Below, in pieces: positions 16,926-25,572 of a stretch of DNA of 34,869 bases (the first letter of the stretch is position 1; every line of letters begins with the position of its first letter). The position numbers were made by a program, and so were the translations under genes. The stretch is from NCBI GenBank assembly GCA_025454775.1, contig JALONU010000008.1, positions 1 through 34,869 on the forward strand, in the 5' to 3' direction. The stretch comes from Bacteroidales bacterium (lineage in GTDB: Bacteria > Bacteroidota > Bacteroidia > Bacteroidales > VadinHA17). The notes under the pieces are model-generated. The model worked only from the letters and a program-made list of their open reading frames with translations. It ran no database searches and was not told the origin of the DNA.

Positions 16926-17893
16926 TGTTCCCGCATGAACCACGGGATGAAGAAATCCTTCTTGTAGGAAGCAAGGTGCCTGTTTATCTTCTCAACATAT
17001 ATGTCCCTGAGAGTGATCATGATCCCGGTCTCCTCAACATTGCCGAAATGATGATTTATGAAAGTGCCGAACACACGCATTGTGGGTGAAAGGTTCATAT
17101 ATGCATTTATCAGCGGCGGGATGACCTCTCCCAGGTTCCTTACTTCTGCCGAAAGGGTCTTGTAATCTTCCTTGTAGCGCCAGCTCCTGAAAAGTTTTTT
17201 CATCTCCTCCTCATTCAGGTCGATGACCGCAGGTTCCTTTGGTATCACCAGTCCTTCAGGATCACCGAAGTGCTTCTTCAGGAAATAAAGGATCATATTT
17301 CTTGCCTTGCGGTTAAAATGGGGATACATGGTAACCTTTCCGAAAAGGAACTTAATATGATGGTTCTCCAGGAAGAGGGCCCCCAGACCGTCCCAGATAT
17401 TGTCGAGGGCGAACAGGCTTTTCCTTCCCATGGCCTTCGACTGATAGTCGGGATGTACGAAAGAACGACCGAGTTCCATCACGTGGGGCAGGTATTTACC
17501 CTGGAACTTCTCAGAAAAATTGAAGTACAGCGACGATGCCAGCTTGCTGACGTCACAGTTGGTGCATCCTTTGGGTACAAAGTAGTAACGGTAACCTCCC
17601 ACTATTTCCCTGTTTTCAGGATCCCATACGATAAGCTGTTTCTGCGGATCCTCACCGGCTGTATCGTAATCATCGATGTCGATGGCATGGCCTGTTCCCC
17701 CGCCGGCAGCTCTGAAGGTTATCTCCCTCACCCTGCCTACTTCCTGCATCAGGACAGGGGAACTGTTATTGTCAAAAATGTAAACCTCATTGTTCCCGTT
17801 GTTGGTAAGGCGGAGAAGCTTGTCGGGAGTGAGTTCCGCCATTATCTGTTCTATCGGCTGGCGGGCAACAATCGGCCGGGATTCATTATTCAT
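16922..17893 (-). CDS. glsB: GNAT-type lipid N-acyltransferase (GlsB/OlsB-like)
   Basis: A 323-residue protein of the GNAT-fold family that includes ornithine-lipid OlsB and the Bacteroides glycine N-acyltransferase GlsB. Recognisable pieces are EVGRVREITFRAAGGGTG near residues 52-69, the central IVGGYRYYFVPKG strand, ELGRSFVHPDYQ (acyl-thioester/ACP-binding core) and FLFGKVTMYPHFN. In Bacteroides, GlsB N-acylates glycine with a 3-hydroxy fatty acid, giving lyso-glycine lipid (commendamide), and GlsA adds the second acyl chain. The gene sits directly downstream (50 bases) of an O-acyltransferase of that kind, which supports this reading over haemolysin-type annotations. Amino-acid substrate (glycine, ornithine or another) is inferred from phylum, not visible. 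Confidence 0.82.
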   Translation of the reverse strand: MNNESRPIVARQPIEQIMAELTPDKLLRLTNNGNNEVYIFDNNSSPVLMQEVGRVREITFRAAGGGTGHAIDIDDYDTAGEDPQKQLIVWDPENREIVGGYRYYFVPKGCTNCDVSKLASSLYFNFSEKFQGKYLPHVMELGRSFVHPDYQSKAMGRKSLFALDNIWDGLGALFLENHHIKFLFGKVTMYPHFNRKARNMILYFLKKHFGDPEGLVIPKEPAVIDLNEEEMKKLFRSWRYKEDYKTLSAEVRNLGEVIPPLINAYMNLSPTMRVFGTFINHHFGNVEETGIMITLRDIYVEKINRHLASYKKDFFIPWFMREH

Positions 17894-17943
17894 CCTTCTT
17901 TCGAATATCTTTTACAAAGATTCGGGCGCAAGTTACTCTTTTT

Positions 17944-18809
17944 TTAAATCCGGTCTTTATTTTTTATCAGGGATTCGAGCTCATATGACTTTCCCTTAAC
18001 CCATTCGGCCCATTCTGAAGGTGTTTTTGAGCTGTCGAAAGTCTGCCACGGAATAGGCTTCCCGAAGACCAGGGATATTTCCTTTTTCTTCTGGCTGAAC
18101 ATTTCATCGGGCAGATAGAGCATTTCAATGTTTGCCTTGATCCCCAATGCCTTCCTGAAATTTGAAAGGTTGTAGAAGAAGTTGGAATTGCGCCCGGAGA
18201 AATACGCCGGTATCACATCCCTTTTATGCTGTACTGCCTTCGTTATGAAGCTTTTATGCCAGACCAGGTCCTGTATGACACCCTTCCTTTTGCGTGAACA
18301 CAGGCCGAAGGGAAAATATAGTATCTGGCTGTCGGAAGCATATGTTTCCTCAAGCATCCTGATCGCATCCCTTGCCTGCCCTCCGTGCTTGTTCACCGGA
18401 AGAAAAATACCGGAAAGGTTACGGAGATTCATCAGGAGATCGTTGACAGGGAACTTAATATCCCTGAATGCTTGCCGAGTTCATTCATGAACACCAGCCC
18501 GTCGAGTCCTCCGAGAGGGTGGTTGGAAACGAAAAAAAACCTTCCTGATGAGGGGATGTTCCCGCTGCCGTATACCTGGTAGGTAATACCCATGGTATCA
18601 AGTGTCGGCTGTATGAAGTCAATATCCTTCAGATGACCGTGATCCCTCAGTATTCCGTTTATGTCGTCCTGGTGAATTATTTTTTTCAGGTACCTTATCA
18701 CAAAGCCGGGAATAAGCCTGGCAAGAGTCGGATTTTTTGAGCTGATAACTTTCTCAACATCAATCTGAAGCGATTCCTTATTTTCTGTTGATCCCTCCAT
18801 CTGAAACAT
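17944..18809 (-). pseudogene. glsA: PlsC-like O-acyltransferase (GlsA/OlsA-like), broken by a one-base frameshift
   Basis: Two overlapping frames together encode one acyltransferase. The first (18809-18432, 125 aa) carries the N-terminal half and the catalytic segment FFFVSNHPLGGLDG. It loses family similarity after MNELGKHSG and stops at TGA. The second frame, read from the GGG run at 18462-18464, continues the expected sequence (IKFPVNDLLMNLRNLSG, FLPVNKHGGQARDAIRMLEE, ILYFPFGLCSRK) to 17944. Adding one G to the run restores a single protein of about 288 residues. The enzyme would O-acylate the lyso-lipid made by the adjacent glsB product. TGA of the first frame shares its A with an ATG of the second (TGATG at 18432), which could allow coupled translation of two halves. 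Whether the shift is real or a sequencing error cannot be told from one sequence. Confidence 0.8.
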
Positions 18810-18826
18810 TGGTTATTTGAGGAGAG

Positions 18827-18834
18827 CAAAGGTA
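18827..18834 (-). promoter_or_regulatory. Candidate -7 promoter element of the glsA-glsB operon
   Basis: On the minus strand TACCTTTG matches TAnnTTTG exactly, 17 bases upstream of the acyltransferase ATG at 18809. It lies in the divergent spacer shared with mraZ. Confidence 0.45.
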
Positions 18835-18929
18835 TAATTTTTTCACACAGTTCCCGGTGCCCTTGTACCGGGGTTAAGTGGACCCGAATATATACATCCT
18901 TAAAAGTTTTCAACAAAAAAAGAAAAAAG

Positions 18930-18954
18930 TGGGGCAAAGTGGGGGAAAGTGGAT
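18930..18954 (+). promoter_or_regulatory. MraZ operator (three TGGGN boxes, 10-bp period)
   Basis: TGGGG-CAAAG-TGGGG-GAAAG-TGGAT: three boxes start at 18930, 18940 and 18950, each separated by 5 bases. This is the arrangement of the MraZ binding region known from E. coli and Mycoplasma (direct TGGGN repeats with 5-bp spacers). The third box is degenerate (TGGAT). It lies 40-65 bases before the mraZ start, so MraZ probably autoregulates the dcw cluster here. An imperfect -7 element (TACTTTAG, 18965-18972) follows; no good -33 box is visible. Confidence 0.85.
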
Positions 18955-18994
18955 ATTTTTTCTTTACTTTAGCCTTTTGTTGAAAAAATCAGGG

Positions 18995-19462
18995 ATGGCC
19001 ACATTTATAGGCGATTATACGTGCAAGGCGGATGTAAAGGGAAGGATAATCCTTCCCATGGCATTCAAGAAGCAGATGCCTGCTGATGCACGCGACCAGT
19101 TTGTGGTTCGGAAAGATATCTTCGAGAACTGCCTTGTACTCTATTCGATCGAAGACTGGAACAGGCAGCTCGAAAAGATCAGGAAGAAGATCAATCCCTA
19201 CAACAGGGAACATAACAAATTCCTGAGAAACTTCTTCAAGGGTACCGCCGAGCTGACCCTCGACAATAACAACAGGATGCTTATCCCGAAAAGGCTTCTC
19301 GACCTTATTGGAGCGCAGAGAGATGTGGTGCTTGCAGGACAGGACGGAAGGATCGAGATATGGGCTGCTGATGCATATGAAAGGATAGATCTTCCTGCCG
19401 AAGAATTCGCAAGCCTGGCAGAGAAGCTTATGGGAGGTACAATTAACGGGTCTGAGGAATAA
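18995..19462 (+). CDS. mraZ: Transcriptional regulator MraZ
   Basis: DNA-binding regulator of the dcw cluster, forming ring-shaped oligomers that contact the repeated operator boxes. The 155-residue protein has two AbrB-like half-domains, each with the DxxxR signature: Asp13-Arg17 (DVKGRIILP) and Asp90-Arg94 (DNNNRMLIP). The ATG at 18995 is chosen because it gives the conserved N-terminus (ATFIGDYTCKADVKGR); an in-frame start at 18878 would lie upstream of the operator. The stop codon overlaps the rsmH start (TAATG). Confidence 0.95.
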   Translation: MATFIGDYTCKADVKGRIILPMAFKKQMPADARDQFVVRKDIFENCLVLYSIEDWNRQLEKIRKKINPYNREHNKFLRNFFKGTAELTLDNNNRMLIPKRLLDLIGAQRDVVLAGQDGRIEIWAADAYERIDLPAEEFASLAEKLMGGTINGSEE

Positions 19463-20358
19463 TGGCTTACCACGTACCTGCATTGCTGGATGAGAGTATC
19501 AGGGGTCTGAATATCCGGCCTGACGGGATTTATGTCGATGCAACCTTTGGAGGCGGCGGCCATTCCCGAGAAATCCTTAAGAGGCTTAAGAAAGGAAAAC
19601 TAATTGCATTTGACCAGGATGACGATGCTTCTGCCAATGTTCCTGATGATGAAAGGTTCATTTTTCTCGATCAGAATTTCCGCTTCCTGAGGAACAACCT
19701 GGTATTCAACGGAATAAAATCCATCGACGGGCTTATTGCAGATCTCGGAGTTTCATTTCACCAGTTCGACGAAACAGAGAGGGGATTCACCTTCCGGCAC
19801 AATGCGCCTCTCGACATGCGGATGAACAAAAAAGGCTCACTGACTGCCGAGGCGTTGCTGGAAACAGCAGATGAAGAGATCCTCGCGGGAATATTCTTCA
19901 GTTACGGAGAACTGCAAAACTCGAGAAAGCTGGCAAGGAACATTGCTGAGGCACGTACGAAGCGACCGCTGAAAAATGCAGGAGACCTCATATCCGCAAT
20001 CAACGGACTCGCCCCTGCACGTCAGGAAAACAAGTATTACGCAAGAGTATTTCAGGCCCTCCGCATAGCTGTGAACCACGAGATAGACTTCCTCAAGGAG
20101 ATGCTTTTGCAGTCTCTCGATCTGCTGACTCCGGGAGGAAGACTGGTTATAATAACCTATCACTCGCTAGAGGACAGGATTGTGAAGAATTTCATGAGGA
20201 CCGGAAATTTTGACGGTGTGGTCACAAAGGATTTCTACGGTAACGCCCGGGAACCCTTCAGGGTAATCACGAAAAAGGGGATAACTCCGGATGCTGACGA
20301 GATTGAACGCAACAGCCGGTCGAGAAGCGCCAGGCTGAGGATAGCTGAAAAGTTATGA
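19462..20358 (+). CDS. rsmH: 16S rRNA m4C1402 methyltransferase RsmH (MraW)
   Basis: SAM-dependent N4-methylation of C1402 of 16S rRNA. The 298-residue protein starts YHVPALLDESIRGL and has motif I VDATFGGGGHSREIL (25-39), the FDQDDDA acidic loop, LGVSFHQFD, ERGFTFRHNAPLDMRM and the YHSLEDRIVKNF segment near residues 233-244; all are RsmH hallmarks. The start shares one base with the mraZ stop. The end is 3 bases before the FtsL-like gene. RsmH is the second gene of most dcw clusters. Confidence 0.96.
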   Translation: MAYHVPALLDESIRGLNIRPDGIYVDATFGGGGHSREILKRLKKGKLIAFDQDDDASANVPDDERFIFLDQNFRFLRNNLVFNGIKSIDGLIADLGVSFHQFDETERGFTFRHNAPLDMRMNKKGSLTAEALLETADEEILAGIFFSYGELQNSRKLARNIAEARTKRPLKNAGDLISAINGLAPARQENKYYARVFQALRIAVNHEIDFLKEMLLQSLDLLTPGGRLVIITYHSLEDRIVKNFMRTGNFDGVVTKDFYGNAREPFRVITKKGITPDADEIERNSRSRSARLRIAEKL

Positions 20359-20361
20359 AGG

Positions 20362-20721
20362 ATGGAGAAAGGCACGAAGAAGAATGAAGCCGGAAGCAAG
20401 CCGGGGAGTTTCATAAAGGAACTGCTGAGCGGGACGATGATCTCCGAAAAGATCATCCTGAACAACCTCTGGTACATTCTTCTCCTGACCCTTCTGGCAG
20501 CAGTGTATATCGGCAACAGGTTTCATGCAGAAAAGGTCACAAGGCAGATGACAAGACTGCAGCGCGAGGTAAAGGAACTTCGTGCCGAGTCGCTTGCAAC
20601 ATCGGCCAGCCTTATGGACCTGAGCCGGCAGAGCGAAGTTTACAGGCTGGTGAAGGAGAAGGGACTTAACCTTGAGGAACTGAAGGCCCCTCCCTATAAG
20701 CTACTTGTAGACAGAAAATAA
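20362..20721 (+). CDS. ftsL: FtsL-like septum protein
   Basis: A 119-residue bitopic membrane protein. A cytoplasmic basic N-terminus of about 30 residues is followed by one TM helix (residues ~36-52, NLWYILLLTLLAAVYIG), then a helical, coiled-coil-prone segment (VTRQMTRLQREVKELRAES) and a short C-terminal tail. Sequence is weakly conserved in this family, and the call rests on topology and position between rsmH and ftsI, where Bacteroidota place FtsL. FtsL with FtsB and FtsQ activates the FtsWI synthase. No ftsB is in the window. Confidence 0.8.
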   Translation: MEKGTKKNEAGSKPGSFIKELLSGTMISEKIILNNLWYILLLTLLAAVYIGNRFHAEKVTRQMTRLQREVKELRAESLATSASLMDLSRQSEVYRLVKEKGLNLEELKAPPYKLLVDRK

Positions 20722-20725
20722 CCGG

Positions 20726-22840
20726 ATGGCCGTAAGGGATGAAATAGTATGGCGCACAGGCGCGGTCTATATTGCAACGGCAGTTGTTGCACTTGCAATA
20801 CTTGTAAGGATACTGATCCTGCAGACAATCCAGCATGGGAGATGGACAGCAATGGCGGAACGTTACGTTTATAACACTTCCGAAATGCCTGCAGTCAGGG
20901 GAGATATCCTGGCATATGACGGACGCCTTCTTGCCAGCTCGGTGCCCTATTACACGATTTACATGGACACAAGGAGCACCGGAATGTCGTCATACACCTG
21001 GAACAAGGGGATCGATGGCCTCTGTGCAGGACTGGCAAAGCTGCTCGGTGTCAGATCAGCAGCAGGATGGAAGGCGGTGATCACTGAAGCACGAAGGAGA
21101 GGCGACAGATATTTCCTGATAAAAAGGAGGGTCGATTACGAGACCCTGAAGAAGCTCCGTGAACTTCCCATCTTCAGGGAAGGACAGTACCGTGGAGGAC
21201 TAATGGCCCAGTCAGAAAACAGGCGTATTAACCCGAACAGCGAACTTGCAGCAAGGACAATCGGATACCTGAACCAGGGAACTGAGGGTACGGTTGTGGG
21301 GCTGGAAGGTTCCTTCGACAGGGAGCTGGGAGGAAAGAACGGAGTTGTAGTGAAGCAGCGGCTTACCGGCGGCGACTGGATTACGATAAGCGATGCCAGC
21401 AGCGTTGAACCCAGGGACGGGAACGACATAGTGACGACGATCGATATTGACCTTCAGGATGTCGCATCGACCGCGTTGGAAAACCAGCTGAGAAAGTATA
21501 ATGCCCATCACGGATGTGCGATCGTTATGGAGGTTGAGACCGGCGATATCAGGGCAATCGCAAACCTGGAACAATCAGAAGACGGAAGTTATCATGAAAC
21601 GTACAATTATGCCATAGGTGAAAGCACCGAACCCGGCTCGACGTTCAAGCTCCCTGCTCTGATGGCAGCTCTTGAGGATGGTGTGATCGATACAGGCGAC
21701 TATGTTGACACCGGAACAGGGACGGTTAAATTCTACGACAAGGTTATAAGGGATACAAAGGAAGAAGGTTATGGCAGGATCACTGTCAGGGAGGTATTTG
21801 AAAAATCCTCGAACGTTGGAACATCAAAAATTATCTGGCAGCATTATAAGGATAATCCCGAAAAATGGGTCAGCAGACTCTATGCGATGAAGCTCAACGA
21901 GAAGCTCGGAATCCAGATAAAGGGAGAAGGAACTCCCCTCATAAGGTATCCGGGCGACAAGCTCTGGTCAGGTCTTTCACTCCCCATGATGTCGCACGGT
22001 TATGAAGTGCTGATGACTCCTCTTCAGATACTTACGTTCTACAACGCCGTTGCCAACGACGGCAGGATGGTTAAACCGCGGTTTGTGACAGCCGTCATGA
22101 GAAACGGGAACATTGTCAGAAGATATGAACCCGATGTGATCATCAACTCTATTGCTTCCAGGTCCACGATCAAAAAGGCAAAAAAAATGATGGAAGGTGT
22201 TGTGGAACATGGAACGGCAGTAAATCTGAAGAACAGCAATTACAGGATCGCAGGAAAAACAGGGACGGCACAGATCGCACGTGGACGGACCGGTTACCGG
22301 TCGGGTCAGCGTATATCATACCAGGCATCTTTTGTAGGCTATTTCCCTGCAGAGAACCCTCTTTATTCCTGCATCGTGGTCGTCAATGCCCCCTCGAACG
22401 GAGTATACTACGGCAACATAGTTGCAGGATCAGTATTCAGGGAGATAGCGGATAAGCTGTATGCCACAAGTTTTTACAGGGACTATACCACCAATGCCGT
22501 TGCGGTCAGGAAATATGCCGCTCCCGAAGCCGGTAACGGATACAGACCCGATATCAGCAAAGTCCTCAGGGACCTCGATGTAAGATATCGCCGCTCGGCC
22601 ACAAACGACTGGGTAAAAACACGGGAAAGCGGTGACACGGTAAAGCTCGTTGACCTCAGCATAAAAAAAGGGATGGTCCCGGATGTACGCGGGATGAGCC
22701 TCAGGGATGCAATGTACCTTCTTGAGAATTCAGGATATAAGGTAAGCTACAGCGGAAAGGGAAAGGTCCGCCGGCAATCGCCTGAGCATGGCGCAAGATA
22801 TTTTGAGGGACAGGTTGTCTCTCTCGATCTGAATATGTGA
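20726..22840 (+). CDS. ftsI: Septal transpeptidase FtsI (PBP, class B) with C-terminal PASTA domain
   Basis: Cross-links septal peptidoglycan. The 704-residue protein has an N-terminal TM anchor (residues ~13-33), the class B dimerisation domain beginning at VRGDILAYDGRLLA (57-70), and a transpeptidase domain with STFK (Ser305-Lys308, acylation site), SSN (361-363) and KTGT (511-514). Residues ~645-704 form a single PASTA domain (GMVPDVRGMSLRDAMYLLEN). PASTA on the division PBP is usual in Bacteroidota and Firmicutes but absent from E. coli FtsI. It begins 4 bases after the ftsL stop, and its own stop overlaps a possible GTG start of murE. Confidence 0.96.
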   Translation: MAVRDEIVWRTGAVYIATAVVALAILVRILILQTIQHGRWTAMAERYVYNTSEMPAVRGDILAYDGRLLASSVPYYTIYMDTRSTGMSSYTWNKGIDGLCAGLAKLLGVRSAAGWKAVITEARRRGDRYFLIKRRVDYETLKKLRELPIFREGQYRGGLMAQSENRRINPNSELAARTIGYLNQGTEGTVVGLEGSFDRELGGKNGVVVKQRLTGGDWITISDASSVEPRDGNDIVTTIDIDLQDVASTALENQLRKYNAHHGCAIVMEVETGDIRAIANLEQSEDGSYHETYNYAIGESTEPGSTFKLPALMAALEDGVIDTGDYVDTGTGTVKFYDKVIRDTKEEGYGRITVREVFEKSSNVGTSKIIWQHYKDNPEKWVSRLYAMKLNEKLGIQIKGEGTPLIRYPGDKLWSGLSLPMMSHGYEVLMTPLQILTFYNAVANDGRMVKPRFVTAVMRNGNIVRRYEPDVIINSIASRSTIKKAKKMMEGVVEHGTAVNLKNSNYRIAGKTGTAQIARGRTGYRSGQRISYQASFVGYFPAENPLYSCIVVVNAPSNGVYYGNIVAGSVFREIADKLYATSFYRDYTTNAVAVRKYAAPEAGNGYRPDISKVLRDLDVRYRRSATNDWVKTRESGDTVKLVDLSIKKGMVPDVRGMSLRDAMYLLENSGYKVSYSGKGKVRRQSPEHGARYFEGQVVSLDLNM

Positions 22841-22845
22841 TTATT

Positions 22846-24300
22846 ATGGAACTTGGGAAAATACTTTCAGGAATAAGCATCATTTCCTATACAGGGGAAG
22901 ACAGGAGGTCTATCGAGGACATAACCTTTGATTCGAGGACGGTCAGCCCCGGTTCTCTCTTTGTCGCTGTGAGGGGTACACACACCGACGGGCATGATTT
23001 CATTCAGAAAACAGTTGAGTCAGGTGCTTCGGCAGTTATCTGCGAGGCGCTTCCCGAAAATCCTTCCCGTGATGTCGCATGGATAAGAACAGGAGATTCT
23101 GCAAGCGCTCTCGGGCAGGCTGCATCCAACTTCTTCGGGAATCCCTCATCATCCCTGAAACTCGTGGGAGTGACAGGTACAAACGGCAAAACAACAATCG
23201 CAACCCTTCTTTACAGGTTGTTTACAGGGCTGGGTTACAAGTGCGGGCTTTTCAGCACAGTCTGCAATTATGTCGCGGGCAGGGAACTTCCTGCCACGCA
23301 TACCACTCCCGATCCTGTACAGCTGAACAGGACCATGGCTGAGATGGCTGATGCGGGATGCAGCTTCGCCTTCATGGAAGTAAGCTCACATGCCGTTCAC
23401 CAGCAGAGGATCGCAGGTCTTGAATATGCAGGCGGGATCTTTACGAACCTGACCCATGACCATCTCGACTATCACCTTACATTCGAAAATTACCTGGCGG
23501 CAAAGAAAAGCTGGTTCGACTCACTGGGTCCGGATTCATTTGCCCTGGTGAATGCCGATGACAGGAACGGAAGCGTTATGCTTCAGAATTGCAGGGCCGG
23601 CCACTATACTTTCTCGGTCAGGGGGATGGCCGATTTCCGCTGCAGGCTGGTAAGCCAGAGTTTCGAGGGGATGGAACTAAGGATAATGGACAATGAACTG
23701 TGGACGAGATTTGTAGGTGATTACAATGCATCGAACCTGCTGGCAGTATACGGCGCCGCCGTTCTCCTGGGCGCCGGGAAGGATGAGATACTGACAGTAC
23801 TCAGCAGCCTTACACCCGTTGCCGGCAGGATGGAAGTAATAAGGTCGGAAAGCGGAATAACAGGGATAGTGGATTATGCCCATACCCCGGATGCCCTGGT
23901 GAATGTGATTGGTACCATCAACAAGGTAAGGAAGGAAAGCATTCAGCTTATCACCGTGGTGGGAGCAGGAGGCGACAGGGATAAAACCAAACGGCCCAAA
24001 ATGGCAGCGATATCGGCTGAAGGGAGCAGCAGGCTGATACTGACCTCTGACAATCCGAGAACCGAGAATCCGGAGATGATACTCGACGACATGGAAGCCG
24101 GTTTATCAGCTGCCCTGAAAAAGAAGACGCTGAGAATAGCCGACAGGAGGGAAGCAATCAGGACGGCAGTTATGCTCTCTAACCCGGGTGATGTTATCCT
24201 GGTAGCCGGAAAGGGACATGAACCCTACCAGGAGATCAACGGCGTAAGGCACCATTTCGACGACAGGGAGGAGCTGAGGAAAGCATTTTCACAAAGTTAA
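22846..24300 (+). CDS. murE: UDP-MurNAc-L-Ala-D-Glu:meso-DAP ligase MurE
   Basis: ATP-dependent ligase adding the third stem-peptide residue. The 484-residue protein has the Mur N-domain ([25 protein letters not shown]), the ATP loop GTNGKTT (111-117), HTTPDPVQL substrate contacts and the DNPR motif at 402-405. DNPR is diagnostic of meso-diaminopimelate rather than lysine specificity, so this organism's peptidoglycan is predicted to be of DAP type. I chose the ATG at 22846; a GTG three codons upstream overlaps the ftsI stop and is a less likely alternative. mraY follows after 11 bases; murF, which would add D-Ala-D-Ala next, is not in the cluster. Confidence 0.95.
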   Translation: MELGKILSGISIISYTGEDRRSIEDITFDSRTVSPGSLFVAVRGTHTDGHDFIQKTVESGASAVICEALPENPSRDVAWIRTGDSASALGQAASNFFGNPSSSLKLVGVTGTNGKTTIATLLYRLFTGLGYKCGLFSTVCNYVAGRELPATHTTPDPVQLNRTMAEMADAGCSFAFMEVSSHAVHQQRIAGLEYAGGIFTNLTHDHLDYHLTFENYLAAKKSWFDSLGPDSFALVNADDRNGSVMLQNCRAGHYTFSVRGMADFRCRLVSQSFEGMELRIMDNELWTRFVGDYNASNLLAVYGAAVLLGAGKDEILTVLSSLTPVAGRMEVIRSESGITGIVDYAHTPDALVNVIGTINKVRKESIQLITVVGAGGDRDKTKRPKMAAISAEGSSRLILTSDNPRTENPEMILDDMEAGLSAALKKKTLRIADRREAIRTAVMLSNPGDVILVAGKGHEPYQEINGVRHHFDDREELRKAFSQS

Positions 24301-24311
24301 AGGCAAAAAGG

Positions 24312-25568
24312 ATGCTGTACTATTTATTTCAATATCTCGATAATCTGAATGTTCCCGGAGCAGGCGTCTTTTCGTACATATCCTTCCGATCGGCTGCAGC
24401 CGTGATTACCTCACTTATCATCTCAATGCTCATCGGAAAGAAGATCATCCGCTTTCTTCAGAAGAAACAGGTGGGTGAAGTTGTCAGGGACCTCGGCCTG
24501 GAAGGGCAGTACCGCAAGGAAGGAACACCATCGATGGGAGGAATAATCATCCTGGCGTCCATCATGATACCGGTCCTGCTCTTTGCAAAGCTCGACAATG
24601 TTTATATAATCCTGATGCTGCTGACGACCCTGTGGCTCGGATTCATAGGATTCCTGGACGATTACATCAAGGTTTTCAGAAAGAACAAGGAAGGGCTGGC
24701 AGGAAGGTTCAAGGTCATCGGACAGGTGGTCCTCGGATTAATAGTAGGGGTAACCCTGTTCCTCAGCGATGATGTTCTGACAGTGGAGACTGCAAATGTT
24801 TCGTCGATGAGTGTTAGGGAGAGGAATGAGCTCATTGAGACAACGGCCGGCGAAAACGGCCATTCCGGTTTCAAACCTGATAAGACCACCATTAAAACCA
24901 CAATACCCTTTGTCAAGAACAACGAATTCGACTATTCGTGGCTCGTATCGTTCATAGTGAAGGACAGACGGCAGCCCTGGACCTGGCTGGTCTTTGTTCT
25001 GATAGTGATTTTCGTTATTACCGCAGTGTCGAACGGGGCTAATCTCACCGACGGTCTCGACGGGCTGGCAACCGGGACATCTGCCATTGTAGGGGTTGCC
25101 CTTGCCATCCTGGCCTACGTGTCGAGTAATATAATCTATGCCGATTACCTTAATATAATGTTCATCCCGCACTCCGAGGAGCTTGTGATCTTTGCCGCCT
25201 CGCTAATAGGAGCCACCATCGGATTTCTCTGGTATAATTCCTACCCGGCGCAGGTTTTCATGGGCGACACGGGTTCGCTGGCACTCGGTGGCATAATTGC
25301 GGTTTTTGCGATAGTAATAAGGAAGGAGCTCCTGATACCGGTGCTCTGCGGCATCTTCCTTATGGAAAACCTGTCGGTGGTGCTGCAGGTCTCCTGGTTT
25401 AAAAGAACAAAGAAGAAATACGGAACGGGAAGGAGGATCTTCCTCATGGCTCCGCTCCACCATCATTATCAGAAAAAAGGATATCCCGAACCGAAAATAG
25501 TCACACGGTTCTGGATAGTGGCAATAATCCTTGCCGTAATAAGCATTGTGACTCTCAAGATCAGGTAG
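24312..25568 (+). CDS. mraY: Phospho-MurNAc-pentapeptide translocase MraY
   Basis: Integral membrane enzyme transferring phospho-MurNAc-pentapeptide to undecaprenyl phosphate (lipid I). The 418-residue protein shows GTPSMGG (71-77), FLDDYIK with Asp116/Asp117, [12 protein letters not shown] with Asp247/Asp250, and HHH at 383-385, all conserved active-site residues, among about ten membrane helices. It is some 50-60 residues longer than E. coli MraY because of a polar insertion at ~152-222 between two TM helices, a length typical of Bacteroidota MraY. The gene is followed after 4 bases by murD. Confidence 0.96.
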   Translation: MLYYLFQYLDNLNVPGAGVFSYISFRSAAAVITSLIISMLIGKKIIRFLQKKQVGEVVRDLGLEGQYRKEGTPSMGGIIILASIMIPVLLFAKLDNVYIILMLLTTLWLGFIGFLDDYIKVFRKNKEGLAGRFKVIGQVVLGLIVGVTLFLSDDVLTVETANVSSMSVRERNELIETTAGENGHSGFKPDKTTIKTTIPFVKNNEFDYSWLVSFIVKDRRQPWTWLVFVLIVIFVITAVSNGANLTDGLDGLATGTSAIVGVALAILAYVSSNIIYADYLNIMFIPHSEELVIFAASLIGATIGFLWYNSYPAQVFMGDTGSLALGGIIAVFAIVIRKELLIPVLCGIFLMENLSVVLQVSWFKRTKKKYGTGRRIFLMAPLHHHYQKKGYPEPKIVTRFWIVAIILAVISIVTLKIR

Positions 25569-25572
25569 GGTG

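Noticed and set aside
18432-18500. Programmed ribosomal frameshift in the acyltransferase gene
   Set aside because: The shift site is a short GGG run without a slippery heptamer or a clear stimulatory hairpin; a simple one-base deletion or sequencing error explains it better.
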